From the NCBI RefSeq assembly GCF_003860565.1, contig NZ_CP034157.1, positions 1,550,001 through 1,614,000 of the forward strand: DNA of 64,000 bases. Direction: 5' to 3'. The notes under the pieces are model-generated. The model was given only the letters and a program-made list of their open reading frames with translations. It did no database searches and was not told the DNA's origin. The translations under genes were made by a program, and so were the position numbers. This DNA comes from Cloacibacterium normanense (GTDB taxonomy: Bacteria; Bacteroidota; Bacteroidia; Flavobacteriales; Weeksellaceae). How positions within the stretch are numbered: the first letter of the stretch is position 1; each line of letters begins with the position of its first letter. Below are positions 48,837 through 58,146 of this stretch, piece by piece.

Positions 48837-49628
48837 TTACCAATCTTTTGTATTGCTTTCTGGTGAATAGTAACCATTTTTATTGAGTAATTTTTTGGCG
48901 GTTTCTCTTTCTTGATTTGCACTTCTTTGCAGAATTAATTTTTGCAAATCTTTCGGAATTTTATTCTGGTCATTAGGATTTTGCGGTTCGTTTTTCTGAT
49001 TTTGTTTTTCCGCTCCTTGATTTCCTTTTCCTTTATTTTGGTCACCTATATTACCGTTCGGTTGATTTTTAGTATTGTTATTTTTATTTTCATGATTTTG
49101 GTCTCCTTGCTGATTTTGATTATTATCTTGGTTTTTATTTTGGTTATTTTGTTGATTTTGCTGTTGGTTTTGTTGATTTTGTTTATTGTCTTTTTGCTTT
49201 TGCTTCTTCTTTGCAATTTGTAAATTTTTTAAAATCGCTTCATTATCTGGATCGAATTTCAAAGCATTCTTATAAGCATTAACTGCTTTTTCGCCATCAC
49301 CATTTTGAAGATGAGCATTTCCTTCGTTGTAATAAGAAGCAGCTTTTTCATCTTTATTATTGGTGATTTTTTGAGCTTTTTGATATTCGGCAATCGCTTC
49401 GTCGTACTTTTTTATTTTGTACAAAGAATTGCCCAAATTATAATGCGCACCAAAATCTTTTTCATTTTTTTTCACCGCTTCCGAAAATGTAGAAGTAGCT
49501 TCGCCATACTTTTGTTTGTCGAAGCTTCGGTTTCCTCTGAAGATTAGGGTGTTTAAACTTTCTTGGGCCTTAACGGCAATTAGACCAAGAAAAAATAAGC
49601 TAATATGTACAAAAAACTTTCTCAACAT
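48837..49628 (-). CDS. batC: BatC, TPR protein with Gln/Asn-rich segment
   Basis: From MLRKFFVHISLFF (signal peptide) this 263-residue protein has TPR repeats in the first half (YNLGNSLYKIKKYDEAIAEY; YYNEGNAHLQNGDGEKAVNAY). A highly Gln/Asn-rich stretch follows (about 150-225, runs of NQQ and NNQN) and then a charged C-terminus. This is the BatC arrangement: the TPR part is a likely docking scaffold for BatA/BatB. The repeat-rich segment explains a long antisense ORF, which I do not call. The start is downstream of the in-frame ATG at 49640. Confidence 0.88.
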   Translation of the reverse strand: MLRKFFVHISLFFLGLIAVKAQESLNTLIFRGNRSFDKQKYGEATSTFSEAVKKNEKDFGAHYNLGNSLYKIKKYDEAIAEYQKAQKITNNKDEKAASYYNEGNAHLQNGDGEKAVNAYKNALKFDPDNEAILKNLQIAKKKQKQKDNKQNQQNQQQNQQNNQNKNQDNNQNQQGDQNHENKNNNTKNQPNGNIGDQNKGKGNQGAEKQNQKNEPQNPNDQNKIPKDLQKLILQRSANQERETAKKLLNKNGYYSPESNTKDW

Positions 49629-49750
49629 TTGTTGGTACAAAAATATCGCTTTAATTCTTAAAATTAAATCCTAGAAATGTTAAATAATTGATAAAAAATA
49701 GTTTTTTGAGACTAAAATTCAAGGTTTTGCGTTTTCTAAAGTTTTCATTT

Positions 49751-50758
49751 TTAAAAATTGAAATCTTTTTTAGGATTAAAAAGAAAAATAATCACAAATA
49801 TAAAAAGCGAAATGCCTAAAAACCACTGGTAATAATGCACCGCAGATTGTGTATTTACCAATGTTTCCGAAGCTCCTTTTTGGTTTCTGAGTTGCAAAAC
49901 AATTTTATTCACCGCTGCTTCCATATCATTTCCGTCTACATATTCACCATTGGTATCAAAAGCGAGAGACATCAATGCTTCTGTTTGTCTTTTGGTAATA
50001 ATCGTTTCGCCGAGAACATCTGTTTTATAGCCCATTAATTGCCCAAATTCATAAATAGGAATTGGCGCTCCATCATCTTTTCCTATTCCTACGGAATTGA
50101 TGGTTATTCCTTGTCTCAATGCTTCATCTATCGCCGCTTTGTCATTTCCTTCATTGTCTTCGCCATCACTAATTAATACGATTTTTCTAGCACCTTTCGG
50201 AACATTTTTAAATTTTTCTGTGGCTACTTCTATTGCTTTTAGAAAATCTGTCCCTTGTTTTCCAATCGTAGTGGTTTCTATCGCTCCAATATACGTTTCG
50301 GCGGCAGAATAATCTGTAGTAAGTGGCATTATAGATTGTGCATCTCCTGCAAAAACTACGATTCCTACTTTGTCATCACCCAAATTTTGTATGGTATTAA
50401 TCAAAATATTTTTCGCTTGTTCTAATCGAGAAGGTTGTACATCTTGCGCGTTCATAGAGTTAGAAACATCTAGCAAAAAAATTACAGAATTTACTTTTTG
50501 TTGGATTTTCATCTCTTCTTTTCCTCCTAGAAAATCTACCATTGCTAAAATCAAAAACACAAAAGCCAACAAATATAAAACTGGAAAAAATTTAGAAAAT
50601 TGATAATCTTTCGGAAACAAATCTTCTTGAAATTGAGTTTCAGCAAAGATATTTCTCCTTTCTGATTTCCATTTTTTGAAACCAAAAAGAAGCCACGTTA
50701 TTACTGGCAAAAGCAATAACAGCAATAAATACCAAATATTTCCTAGACTAAAATTCAT
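49751..50758 (-). CDS. batB: BatB, VWA-domain membrane protein
   Basis: The 335-residue protein has an N-terminal TM helix (about 5-25), a second at about 60-80, and a von Willebrand A domain with the MIDAS motif DVSNS (about 96-100) and TTDYS. A final TM helix comes near the C-terminus (WFLGISLFIFVIIFL). It is a partner of BatA. The VWA region and TM topology match the aerotolerance proteins. It follows batA by 7 bp. There is a 122-bp space before batC, with an AT-rich stretch but no clear terminator. Confidence 0.9.
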   Translation of the reverse strand: MNFSLGNIWYLLLLLLLPVITWLLFGFKKWKSERRNIFAETQFQEDLFPKDYQFSKFFPVLYLLAFVFLILAMVDFLGGKEEMKIQQKVNSVIFLLDVSNSMNAQDVQPSRLEQAKNILINTIQNLGDDKVGIVVFAGDAQSIMPLTTDYSAAETYIGAIETTTIGKQGTDFLKAIEVATEKFKNVPKGARKIVLISDGEDNEGNDKAAIDEALRQGITINSVGIGKDDGAPIPIYEFGQLMGYKTDVLGETIITKRQTEALMSLAFDTNGEYVDGNDMEAAVNKIVLQLRNQKGASETLVNTQSAVHYYQWFLGISLFIFVIIFLFNPKKDFNF

Positions 50759-50765
50759 TTCTATT

Positions 50766-51749
50766 TTAATTAAAAATTCTGAAAATTCTCCATCTTAAAA
50801 CTGCATCTATCAATAAAAACGCCAAGGCAATCCAAAGAAAAACCCTGAAATATTCTTCGTAATTGTAAATTTTATTGGTCTTAATTTTCGATTTTTCTAA
50901 AGAATTAATCTCGTTATATACATTTTCTAAACTCGTATTAGAAGTGGCTCTGTAATATTTTCCACCTGTTAAAGTCGCAATTTCAGAAAGCGTAGCTTCA
51001 TCAATCTGTACTTCTTGCTCGAAAAATTCAATTCCAAAAGGTGTAATCTGCGGAAATAGCGCAAAACCATTCGTTCCGATTCCTATCGTGTACACTTTAA
51101 TTCCGTAGGATTTTGCCAATTCACCTGCAAACTGTGGTGGCATCGCATTCGGAACCGTATTTACGCCATCAGTCATTAAAATAATGATTTTTGACTTTGA
51201 TTTACTGTCTTTCAAATGATTAACCGCTACAGAAAGTCCTTCTCCAATTGCTGTTCCTGTAAGTTCTTCACTAGGACTCATGTCTCTAATTTCATCTAAA
51301 ACCACTTGATGGTCAGAAGTGAGCGGAACTTTTGTAATTCCTTCTCCCCAATATTCTACAATTCCTATTCTATCGCCTTCCCTTTTTTTGACAAAATCCG
51401 TTGCAATTTTTTTCAAAGCTGTAATTCTATCGGGCTCTAAATCTTGAGCCAACATACTGGGCGAAATGTCAATTGCCAAGAAAATATCAATCCCTTTGGT
51501 TTCGTCTCTATCGCTAAAAATGGTGTAAGTTCTAGGTCTTGCCAAAGCAATAATCAGCGCAGAAAGAATGATGTATTTAGAAAATTGTAAAAATTTTTGA
51601 ACCCAAGAAAAACTTCCTGCTATAGACATATTTTGGGTAGTCGGAACATTAATTCCCGAATTTTTCTTCTTGCTAAAATCCCTTATCAAAAGTGGAATAA
51701 AAAGCAAAAAGAGCAATAAAAAATATGGACTGTCTATCTCAAAATTCAT
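50766..51749 (-). CDS. batA: BatA, VWA-domain membrane protein
   Basis: The 327-residue protein has two N-terminal TM segments (about 8-22, 50-66), the MIDAS motif DISPS (about 91-95) with the downstream TSDHQVV strand and the metal-binding MTDGVNT (about 167-173), and a C-terminal TM helix. It sits between the small BatD-like gene (1 bp gap) and batB. BatA/BatB are thought to be chaperoned by the MoxR ATPase of the same operon. Confidence 0.9.
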   Translation of the reverse strand: MNFEIDSPYFLLLFLLFIPLLIRDFSKKKNSGINVPTTQNMSIAGSFSWVQKFLQFSKYIILSALIIALARPRTYTIFSDRDETKGIDIFLAIDISPSMLAQDLEPDRITALKKIATDFVKKREGDRIGIVEYWGEGITKVPLTSDHQVVLDEIRDMSPSEELTGTAIGEGLSVAVNHLKDSKSKSKIIILMTDGVNTVPNAMPPQFAGELAKSYGIKVYTIGIGTNGFALFPQITPFGIEFFEQEVQIDEATLSEIATLTGGKYYRATSNTSLENVYNEINSLEKSKIKTNKIYNYEEYFRVFLWIALAFLLIDAVLRWRIFRIFN

Positions 51750-51750
51750 C

Positions 51751-52758
51751 TTAATGTACTTCTCTTAAATGTTCTGCTTCAATATCTGTAACCGAACGCT
51801 CTACAAATTCATAAATCTCTAAAAAATCACGCTCCATTAATTCTTGATTCGGAAGGATTTTAGCAAATTTCACCAAATCTCCTCTCAGAAAAACCTCTTC
51901 CACTATTTTTTCATTCTCAGGCGAAATTTTATTGGTATGTTTCATCACATCGATTAAATCATCGGTCAGTAAAACATCTGCAGGTATATGATATTGTTTT
52001 ACCAAAAATGCTCTGGTTATGTCTATCAACTCTACATAAAACATTCTGTAATTGCCTTTTTCTGCGTATTTCTTCTTTTCTAGATTTTTTAGATCTTGTA
52101 ATGTTTTATGAATCGGACTTTTCTCTTTTCCTGAATTTCTGAAAACGCCATTTTTGAAGAAACTTAAAAATAAAAACAGGGAAGTAAAAATCACCAAACC
52201 TCCTAAAATATACCATTTGTACATTTCCCAATAATCGCTGAAACCCAAATCAACTTGCTTATTGTTCATAATATCGTTGATTTGATCATCTGCATTCACA
52301 GGATTATAAACCGTGATTTCATAGGGAATCGTTTTGATGGTTTCTGCTCCATTTATCGAAAACTCAAGTTCTGGAATGGTAAATTTCCCTTCCTCAAAAA
52401 CCTGAAATTCTACAGTTCTGGTGTATTGATCGTATGTTTTATTGATTTCGTCTTTGGTTTCTTCTAAATGAAAAGGCAAAAGTTCATTTTTAGGTTTAGA
52501 AATCACATCTTTTCCTTCTAAACCATTGATGGTTACTCGAAAGGTTGCTTTTTCGCCTAGCGCAATTTTTTCTTTAGATAAATTAGAAGAAAGCGTCTGT
52601 GCAGAAAAACATTGAGCAACAAAAACAAACAACAAAGCCAATTTTTTAATCACTCCAAAAGCAACAAAAGGCCATTTAAACCTTTTTAGATTTGGCGAAA
52701 CTTTATCGAGTTGTCTGTCTATATATTGATTGAAAATTTTTAAAAAATTTTTCTTCAT
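51751..52758 (-). CDS. BatD-like/BatE-region membrane protein
   Basis: The 335-residue protein has a TM anchor (about 34-53) and an Ig-like beta domain (about 58-150, LGEKATFRVTINGLEG, TVEFQVFEEGKFTIPELEF). A second TM (about 184-202) leads to a helical cytoplasmic region (ADVLLTDDLIDVM and so on). The Ig-like half resembles BatD domains, so it looks like a shortened second BatD-type subunit. The 'RFVFLGDLVKFAK'-type helix could contact VWA partners. It is one gene downstream of DUF58, 13 bp apart. Confidence 0.7.
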   Translation of the reverse strand: MKKNFLKIFNQYIDRQLDKVSPNLKRFKWPFVAFGVIKKLALLFVFVAQCFSAQTLSSNLSKEKIALGEKATFRVTINGLEGKDVISKPKNELLPFHLEETKDEINKTYDQYTRTVEFQVFEEGKFTIPELEFSINGAETIKTIPYEITVYNPVNADDQINDIMNNKQVDLGFSDYWEMYKWYILGGLVIFTSLFLFLSFFKNGVFRNSGKEKSPIHKTLQDLKNLEKKKYAEKGNYRMFYVELIDITRAFLVKQYHIPADVLLTDDLIDVMKHTNKISPENEKIVEEVFLRGDLVKFAKILPNQELMERDFLEIYEFVERSVTDIEAEHLREVH

Positions 52759-52771
52759 TAATTGCTATTTT

Positions 52772-53647
52772 CTATTTTTTCTGAAAATAATTATACAAAA
52801 TTTTGGTATAATCTTCCTCTGCTTTTACTTCTACAAAACTTGCAGAACTTTTCTCAAAAACTTCTCTCAGATGTCTTATTTTTTGTTTCTGAGCTTCTGC
52901 ATAGTTGTAACGCCATCTTTGGTTAGACGTATTTACCCAAATTTGTTTTCCTGTTTCAATATCTCTGAAAAAAGCGTAACCTACATCTGGAATTTCATTG
53001 TCTTTTTCGTCAAAAACTCTCAAACCCAGTAATTGATGTTTTTTGGAAGCGATTTTCAATAATTTTTCGTCAAATTCATCTGCAAAATCCGAAAAAAGAA
53101 ACGCTAGAGATTTCTTTTTGAAAACATGCATCATATATTCTAAAGCCGCATCTATATTGGTTTCTGCCTGCACATAATCTGCGGTCAAAATCGTAGAAAT
53201 TATCGCTAAAATGTGTTTTCTGCCTTTCTGTGGCGGAATGACTTTATATACTTTATCCGCAAACAAAATCAGCCCTACTTTATCATTATTTCCTGCCGCC
53301 GAAAATCCTAAACTCGCCGAAATTTCTGCCACCAATTCACGTTTCAGTTGAATTTTTGTTCCATAATTCATAGAAGCAGAAATATCTACCAAAATCATCA
53401 TGGTGAGTTCACGTTCTTCTTCCATCACCTTTACATAAGGTTCTTTGAAACGTGCGGTTTTGTTCCAATCAATTCTGCGAATATCATCTCCAAATTGATA
53501 CGGACGAACTTCTGCAAAAGCCATTCCTTGACCTTTAAAAGCACTGTGATATTGCCCCATCAAAGTATTTTCCGTTCTCTTTCGAGTACGGATTTCTATT
53601 TGTTTTACTTTTTTGACGATATCTTTTATTTGCACTTTAACATTCAT
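52772..53647 (-). CDS. DUF58 domain protein of the Bat operon
   Basis: The 291-residue protein has a DUF58/VWA-like core: FAEVRPYQFGDDIRRIDWNKTAR (about 44-66), then MMILVDISASMNYG with a degenerate MIDAS, and FSDFADEFDEKL. It lacks the typical N-terminal TM and looks soluble. It is the standard partner of MoxR AAA+ ATPases in these operons. A small unrelated gene (53665-54111) separates it from moxR. Confidence 0.9.
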   Translation of the reverse strand: MNVKVQIKDIVKKVKQIEIRTRKRTENTLMGQYHSAFKGQGMAFAEVRPYQFGDDIRRIDWNKTARFKEPYVKVMEEERELTMMILVDISASMNYGTKIQLKRELVAEISASLGFSAAGNNDKVGLILFADKVYKVIPPQKGRKHILAIISTILTADYVQAETNIDAALEYMMHVFKKKSLAFLFSDFADEFDEKLLKIASKKHQLLGLRVFDEKDNEIPDVGYAFFRDIETGKQIWVNTSNQRWRYNYAEAQKQKIRHLREVFEKSSASFVEVKAEEDYTKILYNYFQKK

Positions 53648-53664
53648 TTAAAACATCAAAAACA

Positions 53665-54111
53665 TTAATTAATAGTGATTAATTTTCTAAAACCTTCACT
53701 ATAATTTTCTGGAGTTAATATAACTTCTTTGTTTAAAATTTTTGAAATTGATTTTAAATATTCTATTATTAAATTATGTTGCTCAATAGTTTTAACTTCT
53801 TCTGGAAAGAAATCATTTTCAATTTCATCAATTGAAAAAAAATAACATTTCAATAAAACTTCTCCAACTAAAAATTCTGCACTTATTGAATTTTCATAAT
53901 TGTTCCAATATTTTGAGACTTCGTCAAAATTAATTTTAGACTCAATTTTCTTATTTCCCTGATTATCAAAATATTCAAATTTCACCTGATAATTTTCGTT
54001 AATAAAATCAATCCATTTCTTCCAATCTTCAATAGTGGAATCAAGTACATAGATATCTCTTAAAGAACCATCAGAATAATAAATGTCCGTTTTGATTTTT
54101 TCCCAAATCAT
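53665..54111 (-). CDS. Hypothetical protein inserted between moxR and DUF58
   Basis: The 148-residue soluble protein is acidic, aromatic and AT-rich (EDWKKWIDFINENYQVKFEYFDN and so on). It has no TM or signal peptide and no motif I recognise. The length and Trp/Tyr-rich character recall SMI1/KNR4- or immunity-type proteins, but that is only an impression. It lies 17 bp after its downstream neighbour's start region and 9 bp from the moxR stop, so it shares the transcript. Most Bat operons lack a gene here. Confidence 0.6.
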   Translation of the reverse strand: MIWEKIKTDIYYSDGSLRDIYVLDSTIEDWKKWIDFINENYQVKFEYFDNQGNKKIESKINFDEVSKYWNNYENSISAEFLVGEVLLKCYFFSIDEIENDFFPEEVKTIEQHNLIIEYLKSISKILNKEVILTPENYSEGFRKLITIN

Positions 54112-54120
54112 AATTCAACG

Positions 54121-55125
54121 TTAAGGAGCAGAAACTTTTCCCAAAATTTTATCTACAATTGCATCTGCATCTACATCTTCTGCTTCCGCCTCGAAGCTTA
54201 AACCAATTCTGTGACGAAGAACATCTTTCGCAATTGCTTTTACATCTTCAGGAATGACGAATGCTCTTCCTTTCAAAAATGCAAAAGCTCTGGAAGCAAT
54301 CGCCAAATTAATAGAAGCTCTAGGTGAAGCCCCAAAACTGATGTAATTTTTAAGTTCAGAAAGTCCATATTTCTCTGGAAATCTGGTCGCAAAAACCATA
54401 TCGAGAATATATTTCTCAATTTTTTCGTCTAGATAAATTTGATTGATGATTTTCTTAGCATCTACAATTTGTTCCAAAGAAATTACAGGTTTTATTTGTG
54501 GAATATCCGAAGTAGAAACCATTCTCATGACTTGTCTTTCGTCTTCAAATTCAGGATAATCAATTTTACATTTCAGCATAAAACGGTCGGTTTGCGCTTC
54601 TGGCAAAAGATAAGTTCCTTCTTGGTCAATTGGATTTTGAGTTGCCAAAACCAAAAATGGCGTTGGCAATTTCATAGTTTCATCACCAATTGTCACTTGT
54701 TTTTCTTGCATTACTTCCAAAAGTGCAGATTGCACTTTTGCAGGAGCACGGTTGATTTCATCCGCCAAAACAAAATTTGCAAAAACAGGACCTTTTTTAA
54801 TGGAAAAATCGTTTTCTTTCACATTATAAATCTGCGTACCGATAACGTCTGCAGGCAATAAATCTGGCGTAAACTGAATTCTAGAAAACGCTCCATGAAC
54901 CGCTTCTGAAAGTGTTTTGATGGCTAAAGTTTTTGCCAAACCAGGAACACCTTCCAGCAAAACGTGACCATTTCCTAGCAGACCAATCAAAAGTCTGTCT
55001 ACCATGTATTCTTGTCCGATAATTGCTCTGTTAATTTCCTTTTTCAAAAGTGAAAAGTAAACGTTCTGTTCTTTTACTTTTTCGGTGAGTTGTTTAATAT
55101 CTTCGGCTTGATTAAGTTCTTGCAT
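54121..55125 (-). CDS. MoxR-family AAA+ ATPase
   Basis: The 334-residue protein from MQELNQAEDIKQ has the AAA+ core: Walker A GVPGLAKT (about 59-66), Walker B VLADEINRAPAKVQ with the MoxR-type extension, sensor LATQNPIDQEGTYLLPEAQTDRF, and the sensor-2/lid helices. MoxR ATPases act as chaperones for VWA-domain proteins, here BatA/BatB. It heads the operon. A longer frame to 55182 adds an unconserved leader and is not used. Confidence 0.93.
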   Translation of the reverse strand: MQELNQAEDIKQLTEKVKEQNVYFSLLKKEINRAIIGQEYMVDRLLIGLLGNGHVLLEGVPGLAKTLAIKTLSEAVHGAFSRIQFTPDLLPADVIGTQIYNVKENDFSIKKGPVFANFVLADEINRAPAKVQSALLEVMQEKQVTIGDETMKLPTPFLVLATQNPIDQEGTYLLPEAQTDRFMLKCKIDYPEFEDERQVMRMVSTSDIPQIKPVISLEQIVDAKKIINQIYLDEKIEKYILDMVFATRFPEKYGLSELKNYISFGASPRASINLAIASRAFAFLKGRAFVIPEDVKAIAKDVLRHRIGLSFEAEAEDVDADAIVDKILGKVSAP

Positions 55126-55218
55126 AATTTTTTGAAAAATTAGACTGTAAATTTCACGATTTTCAAGGAATTGGCAACACAATTAATGCCAAATTTTGGT
55201 TAAAGTTTGTTAAAAAAA

Positions 55219-55371
55219 GATGGAAGTCGGAAGTCAGAAGTCAGAAGTTAAAAAATTGACAATCTTTTTCCGCGCAAAAACAATCATTAAAATATTGATT
55301 TTCAATAAATTAAAACAACAAAAAAACTTTAAGAATATTTTATAAAAAACTTCCATCTTCCAACTTCCATC
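55219..55371. repeat. Inverted repeat with GAAGTC/TTCCATC units
   Basis: GATGGAAGTCGGAAG (55219-55233) is complementary to 55357-55371 at 14 of 15 positions. The left arm continues into 'tcagaagtcagaagt' and the right into 'cttccatcttcc', a tandem type also seen near 4780 and 9650. The 290-bp gap 55126-55415 otherwise shows no gene. Confidence 0.65.
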
Positions 55372-55387
55372 TTCCGTTCAATTTCAG

Positions 55388-55395
55388 TATTTTTG
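55388..55395 (+). promoter_or_regulatory. Candidate -7 box for the DinB-like gene
   Basis: TATTTTTG matches TAnnTTTG, 20 bp before the ATG at 55416. Confidence 0.5.
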
Positions 55396-55415
55396 GAGAT
55401 TAAAATCAATTTTAA

Positions 55416-55886
55416 ATGAATACTCATTTTCAAAATCATAGAGCAGTAAGAAAAAACCTTCTGAATATTTTACAAAATACGTCTCACAAAGACTTGTTGA
55501 CCATTCCAGATGGTTTTAACAATAATATTTATTGGAATATTGCACATTGCGTAGCTACTCAGCAACTTTTGTGTTATTATTTAAGCGGAAATCCTTTTAG
55601 AATAGACAAATATTGGGTAGATACTTACAAAAAAGGCACTCTTCCTAATCTGGATGTTTCTGAATCTGAAGTGGAAGATTTAGGTTTCCTACTCATCGAA
55701 ACTTCTAAAATTCTGATGAAAGATTATGATGATGATTTTTTCCCAGATTACACCGCTTATTCTACAAGTTTTGGAATTGATTTAAAAAATATTCAAGATG
55801 CAATTATTTTCAACAATATGCACGAAAGTTTACATTTTGGATACGCAATGGCTCAAAAACGTGCTTTAGCGGGAGAACAGTTTTAG
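55416..55886 (+). CDS. DinB-family protein
   Basis: The 156-residue helical protein fits the DinB/YfiT four-helix-bundle family: NIYWNIAHCVATQQLL (first metal-type His near 48) and MHESLHFGYAMAQKR (second His pair near 137-142). These His positions usually bind a divalent metal. Such proteins are often annotated as damage-inducible or as thiol-transferase relatives, but the substrate is unknown. The stop lies in a GGTTAA tandem repeat. Confidence 0.75.
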   Translation: MNTHFQNHRAVRKNLLNILQNTSHKDLLTIPDGFNNNIYWNIAHCVATQQLLCYYLSGNPFRIDKYWVDTYKKGTLPNLDVSESEVEDLGFLLIETSKILMKDYDDDFFPDYTAYSTSFGIDLKNIQDAIIFNNMHESLHFGYAMAQKRALAGEQF

Positions 55887-55903
55887 GTTAAGGTTAAGGT
55901 TAA
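55886..55903. repeat. Hexanucleotide tandem repeat, GGTTAA x3
   Basis: Three GGTTAA units begin on the last base of the DinB-like gene's stop codon. The rest of the gap to 56020 holds a 'gttccgtaggaac' repeat fragment but no gene. Confidence 0.6.
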
Positions 55904-56020
55904 GGCAAAATTTAAATCTTGCTCTGTGAGAGCAAAAAGTTTGTACAATACAGTAGAAAAATATCATTTTGAGTTCCGTAGGAACGACACAAATAGAATT
56001 CAAATTTAAAAATCAAAAAA

Positions 56021-56881
56021 TTGGGAGAATTTAATAAAAAATATAACTCAGGCGAGAGAAGAAGTTTTGGTTCAAAAAATTTCGATAGAAAACCTCGTTT
56101 TGAGAATAATAGAAATTCAGATAATGAATCTAAAAGTGAAAAAGAAGATTTCATTTTCGGTTTGAGACCTGTAATGGAAGCGATAGAAGCTGGGAAAACC
56201 ATTGACAAAATTTTTGTGCAAGGCGGTTTGCAAGGTGAGATTTATTCAGAATTAAAAAAATTACTGAAAAAATACAACATCAGACCAAACACGGTTCCGG
56301 TAGAAAAACTGAACCGTTTTACCAGAAAAAATCACCAAGGTGTAGTCGCATTTATCTCAGAAATTCCGTTTTATAAAATCGAGGATTTGTTGCCACAGAT
56401 TTTTGAAGAAGGAAAAGTTCCGTTTTTGTTGATTTTGGATAGATTGACAGATGTAAGAAATTTCGGTGCGATTGCCAGAACTGCAGAATGTGTAGGAATA
56501 GACGCAATTGTAATTCCAGACAAAGGTGCTGCTCCTATCAATTCTGATGCGATAAAAACTTCGGCGGGAGCTTTGTATAATGTGAAAATTTGTAAAGAAA
56601 ATAATTTGGCTCACGTAGTAGATTTTCTTCAGCAGTCAGGAGTTACCGTTTTTGCAGCCACTGAAAAGGCAGAAAAAATGATTTATGACGCTCATTTTTC
56701 AGAACCTTGCGCCATCGTAATGGGAAATGAAGAAACAGGAATTTCTAAAGAAGTAATGCATCATGCTGATGAAAAAATAAAATTGCCGATCACTGGAAAA
56801 ACACAATCTCTGAACGTTTCTGTAGCTTGTGGAGCGATTCTTTATGAAGCAGTGAGACAGAAAATGGTGGGAGAATTGTAA
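56021..56881 (+). CDS. rlmB: 23S rRNA 2'-O-methyltransferase, RlmB-type SPOUT
   Basis: This is a TrmH/SPOUT methyltransferase. The 286-residue protein has an N-terminal basic/polar linker (about 1-45). The rRNA-binding domain follows (FIFGLRPVMEAIEAGKTIDKIFV, about 46-70). The knot contains LDRLTDVRNFGAIARTAEC (about 142-160), IVMGNEETGIS (about 228-238) and the AdoMet loop LPITGKTQSLNVSVACGAIL. The RlmB assignment (G2251-type) is by resemblance to Bacteroidota proteins. The start appears to be TTG 56021, as no ATG precedes the first motif in frame. Confidence 0.88.
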   Translation: MGEFNKKYNSGERRSFGSKNFDRKPRFENNRNSDNESKSEKEDFIFGLRPVMEAIEAGKTIDKIFVQGGLQGEIYSELKKLLKKYNIRPNTVPVEKLNRFTRKNHQGVVAFISEIPFYKIEDLLPQIFEEGKVPFLLILDRLTDVRNFGAIARTAECVGIDAIVIPDKGAAPINSDAIKTSAGALYNVKICKENNLAHVVDFLQQSGVTVFAATEKAEKMIYDAHFSEPCAIVMGNEETGISKEVMHHADEKIKLPITGKTQSLNVSVACGAILYEAVRQKMVGEL

Positions 56882-56927
56882 AAAAAAGAATTTTCAAAAA
56901 TTCCTAAAAAAACCAAATCGTGAATAT

Positions 56928-57040
56928 TAGCCCTGATTAAGCGATATGTTTGAGCTCTTTTTGTTTTTTCAGATGTTTCCACTCTGATCAATATGATAAA
57001 AAAAACAAAAAAGCGAGTCGCGAAAGCAGGACTAAAAGTG
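56928..57040. repeat. Dispersed repeat element, copy 2 (TAGCCCTGATT...GCAGGACT)
   Basis: This copy of about 113 bp shares both ends with 2892-3003 (TAGCCCTGATTAAGC ... GCGAAAGCAGGACT). Its apex differs: 'cagatgtttccactctgatc' here, instead of the GTCATTCTGAGCGGAG repeat. The A-rich and T-rich inner arms are conserved. It lies between rlmB and the DUF6263 gene. Confidence 0.8.
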
Positions 57041-57090
57041 AATAAAAAGGCAAGATTCTTGCTTCAAATGATACAAAATAATTAAAATCA

Positions 57091-58143
57091 ATGAAAAAAA
57101 TTACAGCAATTGCGCTGCTTTCAATAGCAATCGTTTCTTGTCAAAAAGAAACAAAAACCGTAACCAAAGTTGACCCTAAAACGGGGAAAACCATCACCGT
57201 AGAAGTTCCTGTGGAAGATAAAGAAACGGCAAAAGTAGAAAATCCTGCCATCAAAGATTCTCTAGGTGTTTATCACGCAACTTTTAAATTAGAAAAAGGA
57301 AAAACGTATCCTTTCAGCACTTATCAAAGAGATGTGCAAACGCTTTCTGACGGAAAACAAAATATTTCTGGAACGAATGAATCTACAGACGAAATGACGT
57401 TTACTGTAGATAATATCGATGCAAAAGGAAACTATGAAATTTCTATGACGCTGGTTGGGAAAAGAATGTCTGCGACTTCTCAAGGAAAAACCCAAGCGAT
57501 AGACACGAAAGGAAGCGCTCCTGAAGATGCTCAACAAAAATTTATGTGGGCAGTACAAAAAGCACAAACAGGTAATAAATTAAAAATTACCATGGACAAA
57601 ACTGGGAAAATTCTTTCAATTACAGGTTTTGAACCCGTTTATAAAAAAACCAATGATGCGGCTGCTTCGGTGATTAAAGATGCTGCTCAACTTAAAAATT
57701 TCATGGAAGGATTTAAATTGAGTTTCAACGAGAAATTTTTAAAAGAACAATTTGGAAAAAACCTAAATATTCTTCCAGCAAAAGGCGTAAAATTAGGCGG
57801 AACATGGACACAGTCTGACAATGTAACTCCAGATGGAAGTGTAAAAATAAATACCACTTATACTCTAGCAAAAGTAGAAGACGGAATTGCAGAAATTACC
57901 ATAAAAGGAGGAATCCCTAGAAAAGCAAAAACACAGTCTAAAAACGGAATGACGCATTCTGTAAGCATAGAAGGTGTACAAACGGGAACCATAAAAATAG
58001 ACGCCAACTCTGGTTGGATTCTAGGCTCTAAAATCCAAATGAACACTACGGAAAAAGAAAGTTTGAGCGACGGAAAACAATCTCAAAGCATGTCTAAAAA
58101 GACCAACTCTTTAGTTACAATCAATCCTAGTTATAAATTTTAA
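57091..58143 (+). CDS. DUF6263 family lipoprotein
   Basis: The 350-residue protein has a lipobox at VSC (about 17, MKKITAIALLSIAIVSC) and then a Lys/Thr-rich linker (TKVDPKTGKTITVEVP). A large beta-rich domain follows, with repeated 'KYxFxTYQRDVQTLSDGKQ' and 'TMDKTGKILSITGF' strands and a C-terminal SLSDGKQSQSMSKK. I assign DUF6263 from the overall pattern; function unknown. It is 4 bp upstream of the DUF4834 gene. Confidence 0.75.
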   Translation: MKKITAIALLSIAIVSCQKETKTVTKVDPKTGKTITVEVPVEDKETAKVENPAIKDSLGVYHATFKLEKGKTYPFSTYQRDVQTLSDGKQNISGTNESTDEMTFTVDNIDAKGNYEISMTLVGKRMSATSQGKTQAIDTKGSAPEDAQQKFMWAVQKAQTGNKLKITMDKTGKILSITGFEPVYKKTNDAAASVIKDAAQLKNFMEGFKLSFNEKFLKEQFGKNLNILPAKGVKLGGTWTQSDNVTPDGSVKINTTYTLAKVEDGIAEITIKGGIPRKAKTQSKNGMTHSVSIEGVQTGTIKIDANSGWILGSKIQMNTTEKESLSDGKQSQSMSKKTNSLVTINPSYKF

Positions 58144-58146
58144 AAA

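Noticed and set aside
48942-49223. Long ORF opposite batC
   Set aside because: It is the antisense of the Gln/Asn-rich, low-complexity segment of batC and has no start signal or recognisable domain.
54439-54861. 140-codon ORF opposite moxR
   Set aside because: It lies wholly within the conserved AAA+ gene on the other strand and shows no domain or promoter.
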